Shown one piece after another: positions 34,614-42,152 of a DNA stretch of 47,436 bases; position 1 is the stretch's first letter, and every line of letters starts with the position of its first letter. The stretch is taken from assembly GCF_003932895.1 (NCBI RefSeq), contig NZ_RQYW01000017.1, positions 1-47,436 on the forward strand. Direction: 5' to 3'. The stretch comes from Leptotrichia sp. OH3620_COT-345 (lineage in GTDB: Bacteria > Fusobacteriota > Fusobacteriia > Fusobacteriales > Leptotrichiaceae). The notes beneath the pieces were generated by a model, which did not search any database, was not told the origin of the DNA, and saw only the letters and a list, made by a program, of their open reading frames with translations. The translations under genes and the position numbers were made by a program.

Positions 34614-35483
34614 ATGACTTTTCAGGAAATAATACTGACACTTCAGAAATTCTGGGGTGAAAGAGGTTGTGTAATAGGAAATCCTTATGATATGGAAACC
34701 GGAGCAGGAACTTTTAATCCTGATACATTTTTAATGTCGTTAGGTCCTGAACCGTGGAATGTAGCTTATGTGGAACCATCAAGAAGGCCTAAAGACGGAA
34801 GGTATGGAGAAAATCCAAACAGAGTGTATCAACATCATCAATTTCAGGTAATAATGAAACCTTCTCCTGAAAATATACAGGAACTTTATTTGGAAAGTCT
34901 TGTAGCGTTAGGAATAGACCCGAAAGTCCATGATATAAGATTTGTAGAAGATAATTGGGAAAGTCCTACATTGGGAGCATGGGGACTTGGCTGGGAAGTA
35001 TGGCTTGACGGAATGGAAATAACACAGTTTACTTATTTTCAACAAGTAGGAGGAATCGAAGTGGAAATAACTCCTGCTGAACTTACATACGGACTTGAAA
35101 GAATAGCACTTTACTTACAGGATAAAGAAAATGTTTATGAACTGGAATGGGCAAAAAACGTTAAATATGGAGAAAGACGATACCAGTATGAATATGAAAT
35201 GTCAAAATACAGTTTTGAAATAGCTGATGTTCCAATGCAGTTTAAATTATTTGATATGTATGAAAAGGAAGCTTTGAACTGTCTGAATCACAAACTTGTA
35301 TTACCTGCATATGATTATGTTTTAAAATGTTCTCATACATTTAATAATCTTGATGCAAGAGGAGCTATAAGTACTACAGAAAGAATGTCTTATATATTAC
35401 GTGTAAGGGATTTGGCTAAAAAATGTGCACAGCAGTTTGTAGAAGTGAGAAGAAAATTAGGACATCCGCTATTGAAAAAATAA
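34614..35483 (+). CDS. glyQ: Glycyl-tRNA synthetase alpha subunit
   Basis: A 289-residue catalytic subunit of the bacterial heterotetrameric (alpha2beta2) glycyl-tRNA synthetase. [18 protein letters not shown] at the start, [45 protein letters not shown] and YQHHQFQVI are family signatures. ATG 34614 is preferred to the TTG at 34593 because AAAGGAG lies about 9 bases before it and the conserved N-terminus begins there. The beta subunit gene glyS follows only after a 671-base non-coding stretch, which is unusual since these genes normally abut. No T-box was found upstream. Confidence 0.96.
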   Translation: MTFQEIILTLQKFWGERGCVIGNPYDMETGAGTFNPDTFLMSLGPEPWNVAYVEPSRRPKDGRYGENPNRVYQHHQFQVIMKPSPENIQELYLESLVALGIDPKVHDIRFVEDNWESPTLGAWGLGWEVWLDGMEITQFTYFQQVGGIEVEITPAELTYGLERIALYLQDKENVYELEWAKNVKYGERRYQYEYEMSKYSFEIADVPMQFKLFDMYEKEALNCLNHKLVLPAYDYVLKCSHTFNNLDARGAISTTERMSYILRVRDLAKKCAQQFVEVRRKLGHPLLKK

Positions 35484-35498
35484 AGAAACAGAGCTTTT

Positions 35499-35596
35499 AT
35501 ATAAGTCTATAAGCTGTAAATGAAATAATAAGGTTTATAATTAACCGGATAATTCTAAAATAGTATGTAAATTCAGTACAGCTTTTAGACTTATAA
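35499..35596. repeat. Inverted repeat pair downstream of glyQ
   Basis: TATAAGTCTATAAGCTGT at 35500-35517 is the inverse of ACAGCTTTTAGACTTATA at 35578-35595 with one mismatch, separated by 60 bases. It could be a long-range terminator stem or the ends of a small mobile element; there is no T-run directly after it. Confidence 0.5.
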
Positions 35597-35701
35597 TATA
35601 TGATAGTTTTGTCAATTATGAAAAAATCGAAATTTAATTTTTCATTAATAAAATGAATCCGGGATAGAAATTAAGTTTTAGTACAGGAGGGGCGATACTG
35701 T

Positions 35702-35818
35702 ATGGATACAAAACAAGTTTTATTTTTTTTGAAAAAATTAGAATGTGAATCTGTGAGAAAACTGACAGCGTTTTTATGCTGTTTTTTTATTTCAGATTTT
35801 TTGAAAATTATGAAGTAA
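35702..35818 (+). pseudogene. Short frame resembling a truncated surface-protein signal sequence
   Basis: A 38-codon frame with a strong AGGAGG site (35685-35690, 11-base spacer) inside the glyQ-glyS gap. Its basic-then-hydrophobic make-up (VRKLTAFLCCFFISDFL) looks like a signal peptide. Its DNA from about 35754 aligns by eye with the signal-peptide part of the haemagglutinin-like gene at the right edge of the window (47329-47385), including a shared CAGC...GCTG plus T-run hairpin. I read it as the left-over 5' end of an exported-protein gene; a genuine small membrane peptide or leader peptide is the alternative. Confidence 0.4.
35765..35789 (+). terminator. Terminator-like hairpin in the glyQ-glyS gap
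   Basis: ACAGC (35765-35769) pairs with GCTGT (35778-35782), followed by six T residues. The stem is only 5 bp. It lies inside the 38-codon frame and could end transcripts coming from glyQ. Confidence 0.45.
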
Positions 35819-36085
35819 TAATATATACTTATGATAGAGTTCTAGTTTCCCGAAGACATCTCTATATGAATTTACAAATATCAAACAGTAAACCGGCGAG
35901 ATATTCAAAAAATATTTGAAAAGTCATCATAAAGTCTAAATTGTAAAGTTAATAAATTTAAAATCAAACAGTTTAATAAAAATTTTTAATAGTTAAAAAA
36001 AGAAATAAAATTAAGAAATTTTAATATTAAAATAAAATGTAAATTTTATTTTTAGAAAAATTGTAAATATTATAAAAAGAGTAAC

Positions 36086-36114
36086 TTGAAAAAGTCATGA
36101 ATACGTGGTATTCT
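36086..36114 (+). promoter_or_regulatory. Promoter of glyS with overlapping palindrome
   Basis: TTGAAA at 36086-36091, 17 bases, TATTCT at 36109-36114. A perfect palindrome GAATAC-GTG-GTATTC (36099-36113) overlaps the -10 box, so a regulator could act here. This would give glyS its own transcript independent of glyQ. Confidence 0.5.
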
Positions 36115-36154
36115 GATTAATATAAAAACTAATTTATAAGATAAGGAGAGAACA

Positions 36155-38185
36155 GTGAATTTTCTTTTTGAAATAGGATTGGAAGAGCTTCCTTCAAGAT
36201 ATATAAATGAAGCTGAAGCTGATTTGGAAAAATTGATTAAAAACGAGTTGAAAAATGAGAGACTCTCTTTTTCAGATATTGAATCTTTCAGTACACCAAG
36301 AAGGATTGCAGTAATAGTAAAAAATATATCTGAAAAACAGGAAGATTTGAATAAAAAAAGTATCGGTCCGTCAGTTGATGTAGCATATAAAAACGGAGAA
36401 CTGACTAAAGCCGGAGAAGGATTTGTAAAATCTCAAAATGCCGGAAACGAAGACATTAAAATAATAGAAAATGAAAAAGGTAAATATATTTCCATCGAAA
36501 AATTTTTAAAAGGAAGAAAAACAGAAGAGATACTTCCTGAAATTTTAAATAATATATTGAAAAAGATAGAATTTGAAAAATCAATGAAATGGGGAGAGAA
36601 ACAGTTCAGATTTGCAAGACCTATAAAATGGTTTATTACACTTCTTGGAAGTAAAGTACTGGATTTTGAATTTGAAGGGATAAAATCCTCAAATAAAACA
36701 AGAGGAATGAGATATTTCGCTTCTCAGAATATTGTAATTAATGAAGCTTCGGAATATGAAAAAATATTACTGGAAAATTTTGTAATTGTGAAAAAAGAGA
36801 GACGGCGTGATAAAATTCTGAAAAGTATAAAAGAAAATTGTGAGAAAGACGGAGATAAGGTTATAATAAATGATTATTTACTTGAAGAAGTTGTAAATCT
36901 TGTTGAATATCCTTATGCAATAAAAGGTGAATACAGTGAGAATTATTTATTACTTCCTGAAGATATTATTACAATTACTATGGAAACTCATCAAAGATAT
37001 TTTCCCGTAAAAGATAAAAATGGCAAACTGACAAATAAATTTGTACTTGTGAGAAATGCTCCTGAACATTCTGAAACAGTCAAAAAAGGTAATGAAAAAG
37101 TTATAGAACCTAGACTTGCAGATGCGAAGTTCTTTTTTGAGGAAGATTTAAAAAATAAATTTTCCGATAATGTAAAAAAACTGAAAGAAGTTACATTTCA
37201 GAAAGATATGGGAACTATATATGACAAAATACAAAGAAGTAAAAGAATTGCTGAATATCTTATAGAAAAAACGCGAAAGCAGTCGGAAAAGAAAAATATA
37301 TTAAGAACAGTAGAATTGGCAAAAGCGGATCTTGTTACAAATGTAATAGGGGAAAAGGAATTTACTAAATTACAAGGATTTATGGGTTCAATTTATGCTG
37401 AAAAACAAGGAGAAGAGAAAAATGTTGCTTTAGGAATATTTGAACATTATTTACCAAGATATCAGGGAGACAGTCTGCCTACCACAGTAGAAGGAGCAAT
37501 AGCAGGAATCAGTGATAAGATAGATACAGTTGTCGGATGTTTTTCAGTAGGCTTGAAACCTACAAGTTCAAAAGATCCTTATGCTTTAAGACGAGCCGTT
37601 CAGGGAATAGTATATGTTACGTTAAATGCAAAGCTTGAATATGATTATAAGGAGCTGGTAAAAGAATCTTATCAAATATTTGCAGAAAGTAAAAAAGTTC
37701 TTGAAGAAAATGTGATTATAGATGTAATAGAATTTTTCAGACAAAGAATAATAAATGTATTATCCGAAAAATATAGTAAAGATTTAATTAATTATCAGAT
37801 CAATCTTGAAAATGACATTATAAAATTAGATAACAGACTGTTTATTTTATCAGAATTATCAAAAACTGAAAATTTTGGAAAACTTGTAAATCTTCTTAAA
37901 AGAGTAAAAAATATAGTAAAAGAAGAAAAAAGCGAAGTTCCTGTAAATGAAAGTTTATTCAGTACAAAAGAAGAAAAACAGATACTTCTATTTTCGGATG
38001 AATTGGAAAATCTTGAAAATAAAGATTTTTCAGAGTGTATAGAAATGTTGTTGAAAAAAGAAAACGTTATAAATGACTTTTTTGACAAAGTAAAAATCAA
38101 TGATGAAAATACAACAATTAAAAATAACAGGATATCACTTTTAAAAAAATTGGAAAAAGTTGTTGATAAAATAATAACTTTATAA
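36155..38185 (+). CDS. glyS: Glycyl-tRNA synthetase beta subunit
   Basis: A 676-residue tRNA-binding subunit partner of GlyQ. NFLFEIGLEELPSRYI at the start, FSTPRRIAVIV, SMKWGEKQFRFARPIKW, METHQRYFPV, EPRLADAKFFFEEDL, and FMGSIYAEKQGE are all typical. A DPYALRR motif (SSKDPYALRRAVQG) is conserved in the HD-like domain. The last 100 or so residues form the anticodon-binding region. It starts at GTG 36155 after AAGGAGAG. It has a separate promoter because a 671-base insertion divides it from glyQ; the two products must still be made in equal amounts for the heterotetramer. Confidence 0.95.
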   Translation: MNFLFEIGLEELPSRYINEAEADLEKLIKNELKNERLSFSDIESFSTPRRIAVIVKNISEKQEDLNKKSIGPSVDVAYKNGELTKAGEGFVKSQNAGNEDIKIIENEKGKYISIEKFLKGRKTEEILPEILNNILKKIEFEKSMKWGEKQFRFARPIKWFITLLGSKVLDFEFEGIKSSNKTRGMRYFASQNIVINEASEYEKILLENFVIVKKERRRDKILKSIKENCEKDGDKVIINDYLLEEVVNLVEYPYAIKGEYSENYLLLPEDIITITMETHQRYFPVKDKNGKLTNKFVLVRNAPEHSETVKKGNEKVIEPRLADAKFFFEEDLKNKFSDNVKKLKEVTFQKDMGTIYDKIQRSKRIAEYLIEKTRKQSEKKNILRTVELAKADLVTNVIGEKEFTKLQGFMGSIYAEKQGEEKNVALGIFEHYLPRYQGDSLPTTVEGAIAGISDKIDTVVGCFSVGLKPTSSKDPYALRRAVQGIVYVTLNAKLEYDYKELVKESYQIFAESKKVLEENVIIDVIEFFRQRIINVLSEKYSKDLINYQINLENDIIKLDNRLFILSELSKTENFGKLVNLLKRVKNIVKEEKSEVPVNESLFSTKEEKQILLFSDELENLENKDFSECIEMLLKKENVINDFFDKVKINDENTTIKNNRISLLKKLEKVVDKIITL

Positions 38186-38393
38186 AATTAATTAAAAAAT
38201 AATTTTTATTTTACAAAATTTAATTTTTGAAAATGACGAAACTAAATAAAAATTTCTTTCTTTCCTTAAAAAGAGAAAATGCTTTTTTTCCAGTATTTTC
38301 AACATTAAGAAGAAAAAGTCGGAAAATTGGAGAAATAGAAATTTATAGTAAGACAAAAATAAAAAAGTTCAAAAATAAAAAGTAAAAAAATAG

Positions 38394-38422
38394 TTGATTT
38401 TTTTGGCAACATATAGTATAAT
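38394..38422 (+). promoter_or_regulatory. Promoter of the OmpA-family gene
   Basis: TTGATT at 38394-38399, 17-base spacer, TATAAT at 38417-38422. The leader to ATG 38488 is about 60 bases and ends in AAGGAGG. The rest of the 302-base interval from 38186 shows no gene. Confidence 0.8.
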
Positions 38423-38487
38423 CTTAGAAGAAGATTAGGGAGACTATTTGGAAAATCAAATGTTTGAAATATTAAGGAGGAAATTAA

Positions 38488-39564
38488 ATGAAAAAGTTAG
38501 TTATTTTAGGAACAGCTTTATTAGCATTAAATGCTGTAGCGTCAGAAATCCAATTTAAAGGTGGATATGACTTCACTAGAAAAGTGAAATCCGGATATGG
38601 TGATGATCTTAAACTTAAAGGTGGACCAACTTTAGGTGCTGAATACATTTTTGATAATCAAGGTGAATTTGAATGGGGATTAGGAGCAGAATACAAATTA
38701 TCTCCAAAATCTGGAAAGTTAGTGGATAAAAAAGATAAAACAAATAAAATTGCAAGAGTTGCTCCTGTTTATGCATTAGGTAAATTCAACATAATCACTA
38801 CAAATTCAGGAAATGATGCATTATATGTATTAGGAAGAGCAGGATACGCATTCGCTAATGAATCAAAAGAGCTTGGAAGAGCAGGAGTAGATGTTTCCGG
38901 TGGGCTGTATGCAGCAGCAGGTATAGGAACTGAATTCGGTCCTGTATCATTGGAAGCGGTTTACGAAAGAGCAAACTTGAAATTTAAAGTTGCTAATGAA
39001 AGAGAAAGAGGAAAAGTAGATTCATTCGGATTAAAATTAGGATATAGATTTGGAAAATTACAAAACGACAGATCACCTAAAGTGATTACTCAAACAATAA
39101 CTGAAACTATTAAAGTAGAACCAAAACCAGAACCGAAAGTAATAAATACTGCAACTGCTGTATTCCCTTTCAATTGTTCAGTTGAAGAGAAAAAATGTGT
39201 AATTAAAGGATTTAAAGTTGATGGAAGAGTACCTAATCAATCAGAAGCAAGAGATTTAGGAACTATTGCAAATGTAATTAATCAATTTGCTGATGGTGGA
39301 ACAATTGATTTTGTTGGACATACAGATTCTACAGGATCTGATGCTTATAACCAAAAGTTATCAGTAGCAAGAGCACAGAATGTTGCAAGATTGTTAAGAG
39401 AATACGGATTGAAAAATTCAATTTCTTATGGAACAATCACTGGTAGAGGAGAATCTCAACCTGCTGATACTAACAAAACTGTTGGTGGAAGATACAATAA
39501 CAGAAGAGTTGAATTATTCTTCCAAAATGTAGATTTCAATAACGTAAGATTAATTAACCAATAA
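38488..39564 (+). CDS. OmpA-family outer-membrane protein
   Basis: A 358-residue exported protein. A signal peptide (MKKLVILGTALLALNAVAS) is followed by an N-terminal beta-barrel of about 160 residues with alternating hydrophobic strands (GGYDFTRKV, LGAEYIFD, GWGLGAEYKLS-like), ending in LGYRFGKL. A proline- and lysine-rich hinge (KVEPKPEPKV) leads to an OmpA/MotB peptidoglycan-binding domain with GHTDSTGSDAYNQKLSVARAQNV and RGESQPADTN...YNNRRVELFF. A loop disulfide is possible between the two cysteines in FNCSVEEKKCVI. It should link the outer membrane to peptidoglycan. Strong promoter, ribosome-binding site and terminator suggest high expression. The fadA-like genes follow as a separate unit. 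Confidence 0.92.
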   Translation: MKKLVILGTALLALNAVASEIQFKGGYDFTRKVKSGYGDDLKLKGGPTLGAEYIFDNQGEFEWGLGAEYKLSPKSGKLVDKKDKTNKIARVAPVYALGKFNIITTNSGNDALYVLGRAGYAFANESKELGRAGVDVSGGLYAAAGIGTEFGPVSLEAVYERANLKFKVANERERGKVDSFGLKLGYRFGKLQNDRSPKVITQTITETIKVEPKPEPKVINTATAVFPFNCSVEEKKCVIKGFKVDGRVPNQSEARDLGTIANVINQFADGGTIDFVGHTDSTGSDAYNQKLSVARAQNVARLLREYGLKNSISYGTITGRGESQPADTNKTVGGRYNNRRVELFFQNVDFNNVRLINQ

Positions 39565-39586
39565 TCGGAATATAATTGAATATTTT

Positions 39587-39616
39587 AAAAAGAGCTATTT
39601 ACTTAGCTCTTTTTTC
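39587..39616 (+). terminator. Terminator of the OmpA-family gene
   Basis: An 11-bp stem AAAAAGAGCTA (39587-39597) with TAGCTCTTTTT (39604-39614), 6-base loop, T-rich end. It lies 22 bases after the stop. Confidence 0.85.
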
Positions 39617-39626
39617 TTAAAAAAGA

Positions 39627-39655
39627 TTGACAAGGAAATATAAATAATATATAAT
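39627..39655 (+). promoter_or_regulatory. Consensus promoter of the fadA-like pair
   Basis: TTGACA at 39627-39632, exactly 17 bases, TATAAT at 39650-39655: a perfect sigma-70 consensus at both boxes, the strongest promoter seen in the window. An AGGAGG site precedes ATG 39710. Confidence 0.9.
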
Positions 39656-39709
39656 ATATAAAAGATTTATTTGGAAATACAATTAATTAAATATCTTTAG
39701 GAGGATGTT

Positions 39710-40090
39710 ATGAAAAAATTAGGAATTTTATTTGTATTGTTAAGTGCGATCAGTTTCGCAGATTATCAAACAATAAATGCAAAATTTAGCAAACTGGAAG
39801 GCGAATATAACCAGCTTGTTAACATGGAAAATCAGCAATATGCAAAATTGAGAGGAAATGCTGAAACAGCTACTCAAGCGTTACAAGAAAAGCAAGCTTT
39901 AAAAGCAGCAATTGAAGAAAAAATGTCGAAATTGGAACAGACAAGAAATACAAAATATTTTAAAGGTGAATATGAAAATCTTGTAAAAGAATACAAAAAT
40001 GTAGTAAAAGCATTAGATGCTGAAATAGCTTCATTATCTAAAGTAGTAAATAACTTTGATAAAGTAGAAGAATTAAAAGGAGGAAATTAG
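39710..40090 (+). CDS. fadA: FadA-like adhesin, first copy
   Basis: A 126-residue exported helical protein of the Fusobacterium FadA adhesin family. A signal peptide probably ends after SFA (residue 17). The mature chain is one long alpha-helical hairpin: KLEGEYNQLVNMENQQYAKL, then an Ala/Gln/Glu-rich coiled coil, then TRNTKYFKGEYENLVKEYKN and the end FDKVEELKGGN, which matches the spacing and closing residues of FadA (its mature form ends in RAGN). In Fusobacterium nucleatum FadA forms filaments, binds host cadherins and aids invasion; whether this protein does the same is unknown. It lacks cysteine. It is the first gene of a two-gene unit behind a consensus promoter. Confidence 0.85.
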   Translation: MKKLGILFVLLSAISFADYQTINAKFSKLEGEYNQLVNMENQQYAKLRGNAETATQALQEKQALKAAIEEKMSKLEQTRNTKYFKGEYENLVKEYKNVVKALDAEIASLSKVVNNFDKVEELKGGN

Positions 40091-40092
40091 TA

Positions 40093-40485
40093 ATGAAAAA
40101 AAAATTAGCAGTTTTAGTAGGAGTATTAGTATTAAGTAGTATGGCTTTCGGTGCTGCACCGGCAAAAAAATCTTCTTTAGAAGATAGTTTAAACAATTTG
40201 GAAAAACAACTTCAAAGATTGGACCAAATGGAACAACAAAAATTTAACGAGCAGGCAGCTTTAGCACAAGCAGCACAACAAAGATTAGACAAATATTTAG
40301 CAATGCAGGCAACTATTGACCAAAGAATAGCTGATATCGAAGCAAATGCTGATAAAAGTATCTTTGGAAAAGAATTTAAACAAAAAATGTCAGAATTCAA
40401 ATCTTTAAGAGCTGAATTGGATAAAGAGATTAAAAAAGAACAAAAAGTATTAGAAGACTTTGAATTGTTAAAATCTTTAAGATAA
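40093..40485 (+). CDS. FadA-like adhesin, second copy
   Basis: A 130-residue paralogue of the preceding protein, in the same family. The signal peptide ends near AFGA (about residue 21). The mature part has SLEDSLNNLEKQLQRLDQMEQQKFNEQ, an Ala/Gln-rich coiled-coil stretch, then FGKEFKQKMSEFKSLRAELDKEI and a closing EDFELLKSLR. It starts only 2 bases after the first copy's TAG, and its GGAGG site lies inside that gene's last codons, so the two are translationally coupled and probably made in similar amounts. The copies differ clearly in sequence, so it is an old duplication; a hetero-oligomer is possible. Confidence 0.85.
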   Translation: MKKKLAVLVGVLVLSSMAFGAAPAKKSSLEDSLNNLEKQLQRLDQMEQQKFNEQAALAQAAQQRLDKYLAMQATIDQRIADIEANADKSIFGKEFKQKMSEFKSLRAELDKEIKKEQKVLEDFELLKSLR

Positions 40486-40523
40486 TTATTTGATAATAAC
40501 TTAAAAAGATTATTTAATTAGTG

Positions 40524-40568
40524 AAAAATAGGTTTGAAATATGAATTTGTATTGAAACCTATTTTTTA
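40524..40568 (+). terminator. Terminator of the fadA-like pair
   Basis: A perfect 12-bp stem AAAAATAGGTTT (40524-40535) with AAACCTATTTTT (40555-40566), 19-base loop, ending in T residues. Confidence 0.85.
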
Positions 40569-40593
40569 TTTCCGATTTGCTGTTAAAAAATAC

Positions 40594-40622
40594 TTGAAAA
40601 TAACCTGAAAGTATGATATTAT
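40594..40622 (+). promoter_or_regulatory. Promoter of rpmE2
   Basis: TTGAAA at 40594-40599, 17 bases, TATTAT at 40617-40622, before AAAGGAG and ATG 40673. Confidence 0.65.
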
Positions 40623-40672
40623 TATTTGAATTAATGGAAATAATATCCTAAATAGATAGAAAGGAGTCACAT

Positions 40673-40912
40673 ATGAAAAAAGATATACATCCTGATTATA
40701 AGTTTGTTGTATTTGAAGATACAAGTAATGGAGATAAGTTCTTAGGGAAATCTACAAAAAGCTCAAAAGAAACGACAACTTTTGAAGGTCAAGAATATCC
40801 TGTAATTAAAGTTGCTACAAGTTCTACTTCACATCCTTTTTATACAGGTAAGTCTAAGTTTGTTGATGAAACTGGAAGAGTTGATAAATTTAAGAAAAAA
40901 TATAATTTATAA
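40673..40912 (+). CDS. rpmE2: Ribosomal protein L31, type B
   Basis: A 79-residue large-subunit protein. [32 protein letters not shown] and a basic end match L31. It lacks the CxxC zinc cysteines of the type A form, so it is the zinc-independent type B version, which in other bacteria often replaces the zinc form during zinc shortage and is repressed by Zur. No Zur-like box is recognised here, and it may simply be the only L31 of this organism. It is monocistronic, between its own promoter and terminator. The length is typical for type B (about 80-90). Confidence 0.95.
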   Translation: MKKDIHPDYKFVVFEDTSNGDKFLGKSTKSSKETTTFEGQEYPVIKVATSSTSHPFYTGKSKFVDETGRVDKFKKKYNL

Positions 40913-40915
40913 TAT

Positions 40916-40960
40916 AAACAGAGTTACTATTTTTAATAGTAGTATTCTCTGTTTTTTTTT
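40916..40960 (+). terminator. Terminator of rpmE2
   Basis: AAACAGAG (40916-40923) pairs with CTCTGTTT (40947-40954) and an inner TACTATT/AATAGTA adds to the stem; nine T residues follow the G at 40951. Confidence 0.9.
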
Positions 40961-41006
40961 AAGAAATTAAAAAAATTTTAAATAATGAAACGGAGTGATT
41001 ATACTA

Positions 41007-41630
41007 ATGGCAGTTTATGAATTGAAGCATCCTTTGATTGAGCATAAGCTAACAAATCTGAGAAATAAAAATACTGATACGAAACTTTTTAGAGAGAGTT
41101 TGAATGAGATCGCGGGGTTAATGGTTTATGAAGCTACAAAGCATTTACAGCTGAAAGAAATAGAAACTGAAACACCTATTCAGAAAACAAAAACAAAGAT
41201 TTTAGATGAACCTGTTACATTAGTACCTATTTTAAGGGCAGGCCTCGGAATGGTTGAAGGGATACTGCAATTACTTCCTAATGCAAAGGTCGGACATTTA
41301 GGGGTATATAGAAATGAAGAGACATTTGAACCGACTTATTATTATGCTAAAATGCCTTTAAATGTAGCAGAAAGTCAGGTATTTATAACTGATCCTATGT
41401 TAGCTACAGGAGGATCGATGATTTATACAATTGATTATTTAAAACAAAAAGGCGTAAAAAATATAACTATGCTTTGTATTATCGGTGCTCCTGAAGGGAT
41501 TAAGAAAGTTATTGAAAAGCATCCCGATGTGGATTTGTATATAGCGGCAATAGATGAAGGACTTAATGAAAAAGCATACATATATCCGGGATTGGGAGAT
41601 GCCGGGGATAGAATTTTCGGAACAAAATAA
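41007..41630 (+). CDS. upp: Uracil phosphoribosyltransferase
   Basis: A 207-residue salvage enzyme that turns uracil and PRPP into UMP in the cytosol. [38 protein letters not shown], the PRPP loop [10 protein letters not shown], and the closing [13 protein letters not shown] are diagnostic. ATG 41007 is preferred over the GTG at 40995 because the conserved N-terminus begins with VYELKHP and CGGAG lies about 11 bases before. It lies downstream of the L31 terminator and has its own terminator 7 bases after the stop, so it is probably monocistronic; no PyrR-type attenuator is visible. Confidence 0.96.
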   Translation: MAVYELKHPLIEHKLTNLRNKNTDTKLFRESLNEIAGLMVYEATKHLQLKEIETETPIQKTKTKILDEPVTLVPILRAGLGMVEGILQLLPNAKVGHLGVYRNEETFEPTYYYAKMPLNVAESQVFITDPMLATGGSMIYTIDYLKQKGVKNITMLCIIGAPEGIKKVIEKHPDVDLYIAAIDEGLNEKAYIYPGLGDAGDRIFGTK

Positions 41631-41637
41631 AATAGTA

Positions 41638-41674
41638 AAAAATCATGGAAGAAATTTTGTCAGCCATGATTTTT
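41638..41674 (+). terminator. Terminator of upp
   Basis: AAAAATCATGG (41638-41648) pairs perfectly with CCATGATTTTT (41664-41674) around a 15-base loop; it starts 7 bases after the upp stop. Confidence 0.85.
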
Positions 41675-41996
41675 AAGTTTGTAGTAAAGTTTTTAAAATC
41701 TTTTAGAAATTTTGTTATATATAAATGCTAAAAAGGTTTAGTAAATTTAAATGTATAGAGAATCGAAGAAAATGTACTGTTCCGTATGTTTTATATTATT
41801 TTCATGGATATCCCGAAGAGAAATGGGAATAAAAAAGTTTAAAAAATTAATTTGGTTATTTTATCAAATTTTTCATTCCGTAAGCTTCTCTTTTCATTTT
41901 GTTAGATTTTATAATTAAAATTAACAATTTATATTTTTCTGAAAATATTATTTATAATTTTGGAATATTTTTTATTTATAAAATAATTTTACTTAA

Positions 41997-42125
41997 AACT
42001 GTTCCAATAAGGTAGAAAAATATATTAAATTATAAGTTTATATTTTATAGAAGCAGTAAAGACAATATTTTTGATTTTTTAAATATATAGTTTGTAGTTG
42101 AAAGATTATTTTAACTTATGGAATA
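41997..42125. repeat. Degenerate copy of the palindromic intergenic repeat
   Basis: AACTGTTCCaATAAG begins at 41997 and the reverse-complement-like TTAACTTATGGAA ends near 42123; between them TTTTGATTTTTTAAATATATAG matches the internal part of the repeat at 18299-18426. A further ACTGTTCCGTATG lies at 41776. The whole 522-base interval 41631-42152 otherwise holds no gene besides the upp terminator. Confidence 0.45.
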
Positions 42126-42152
42126 ATTTTATTAAAATATCTTTTAAAAATT

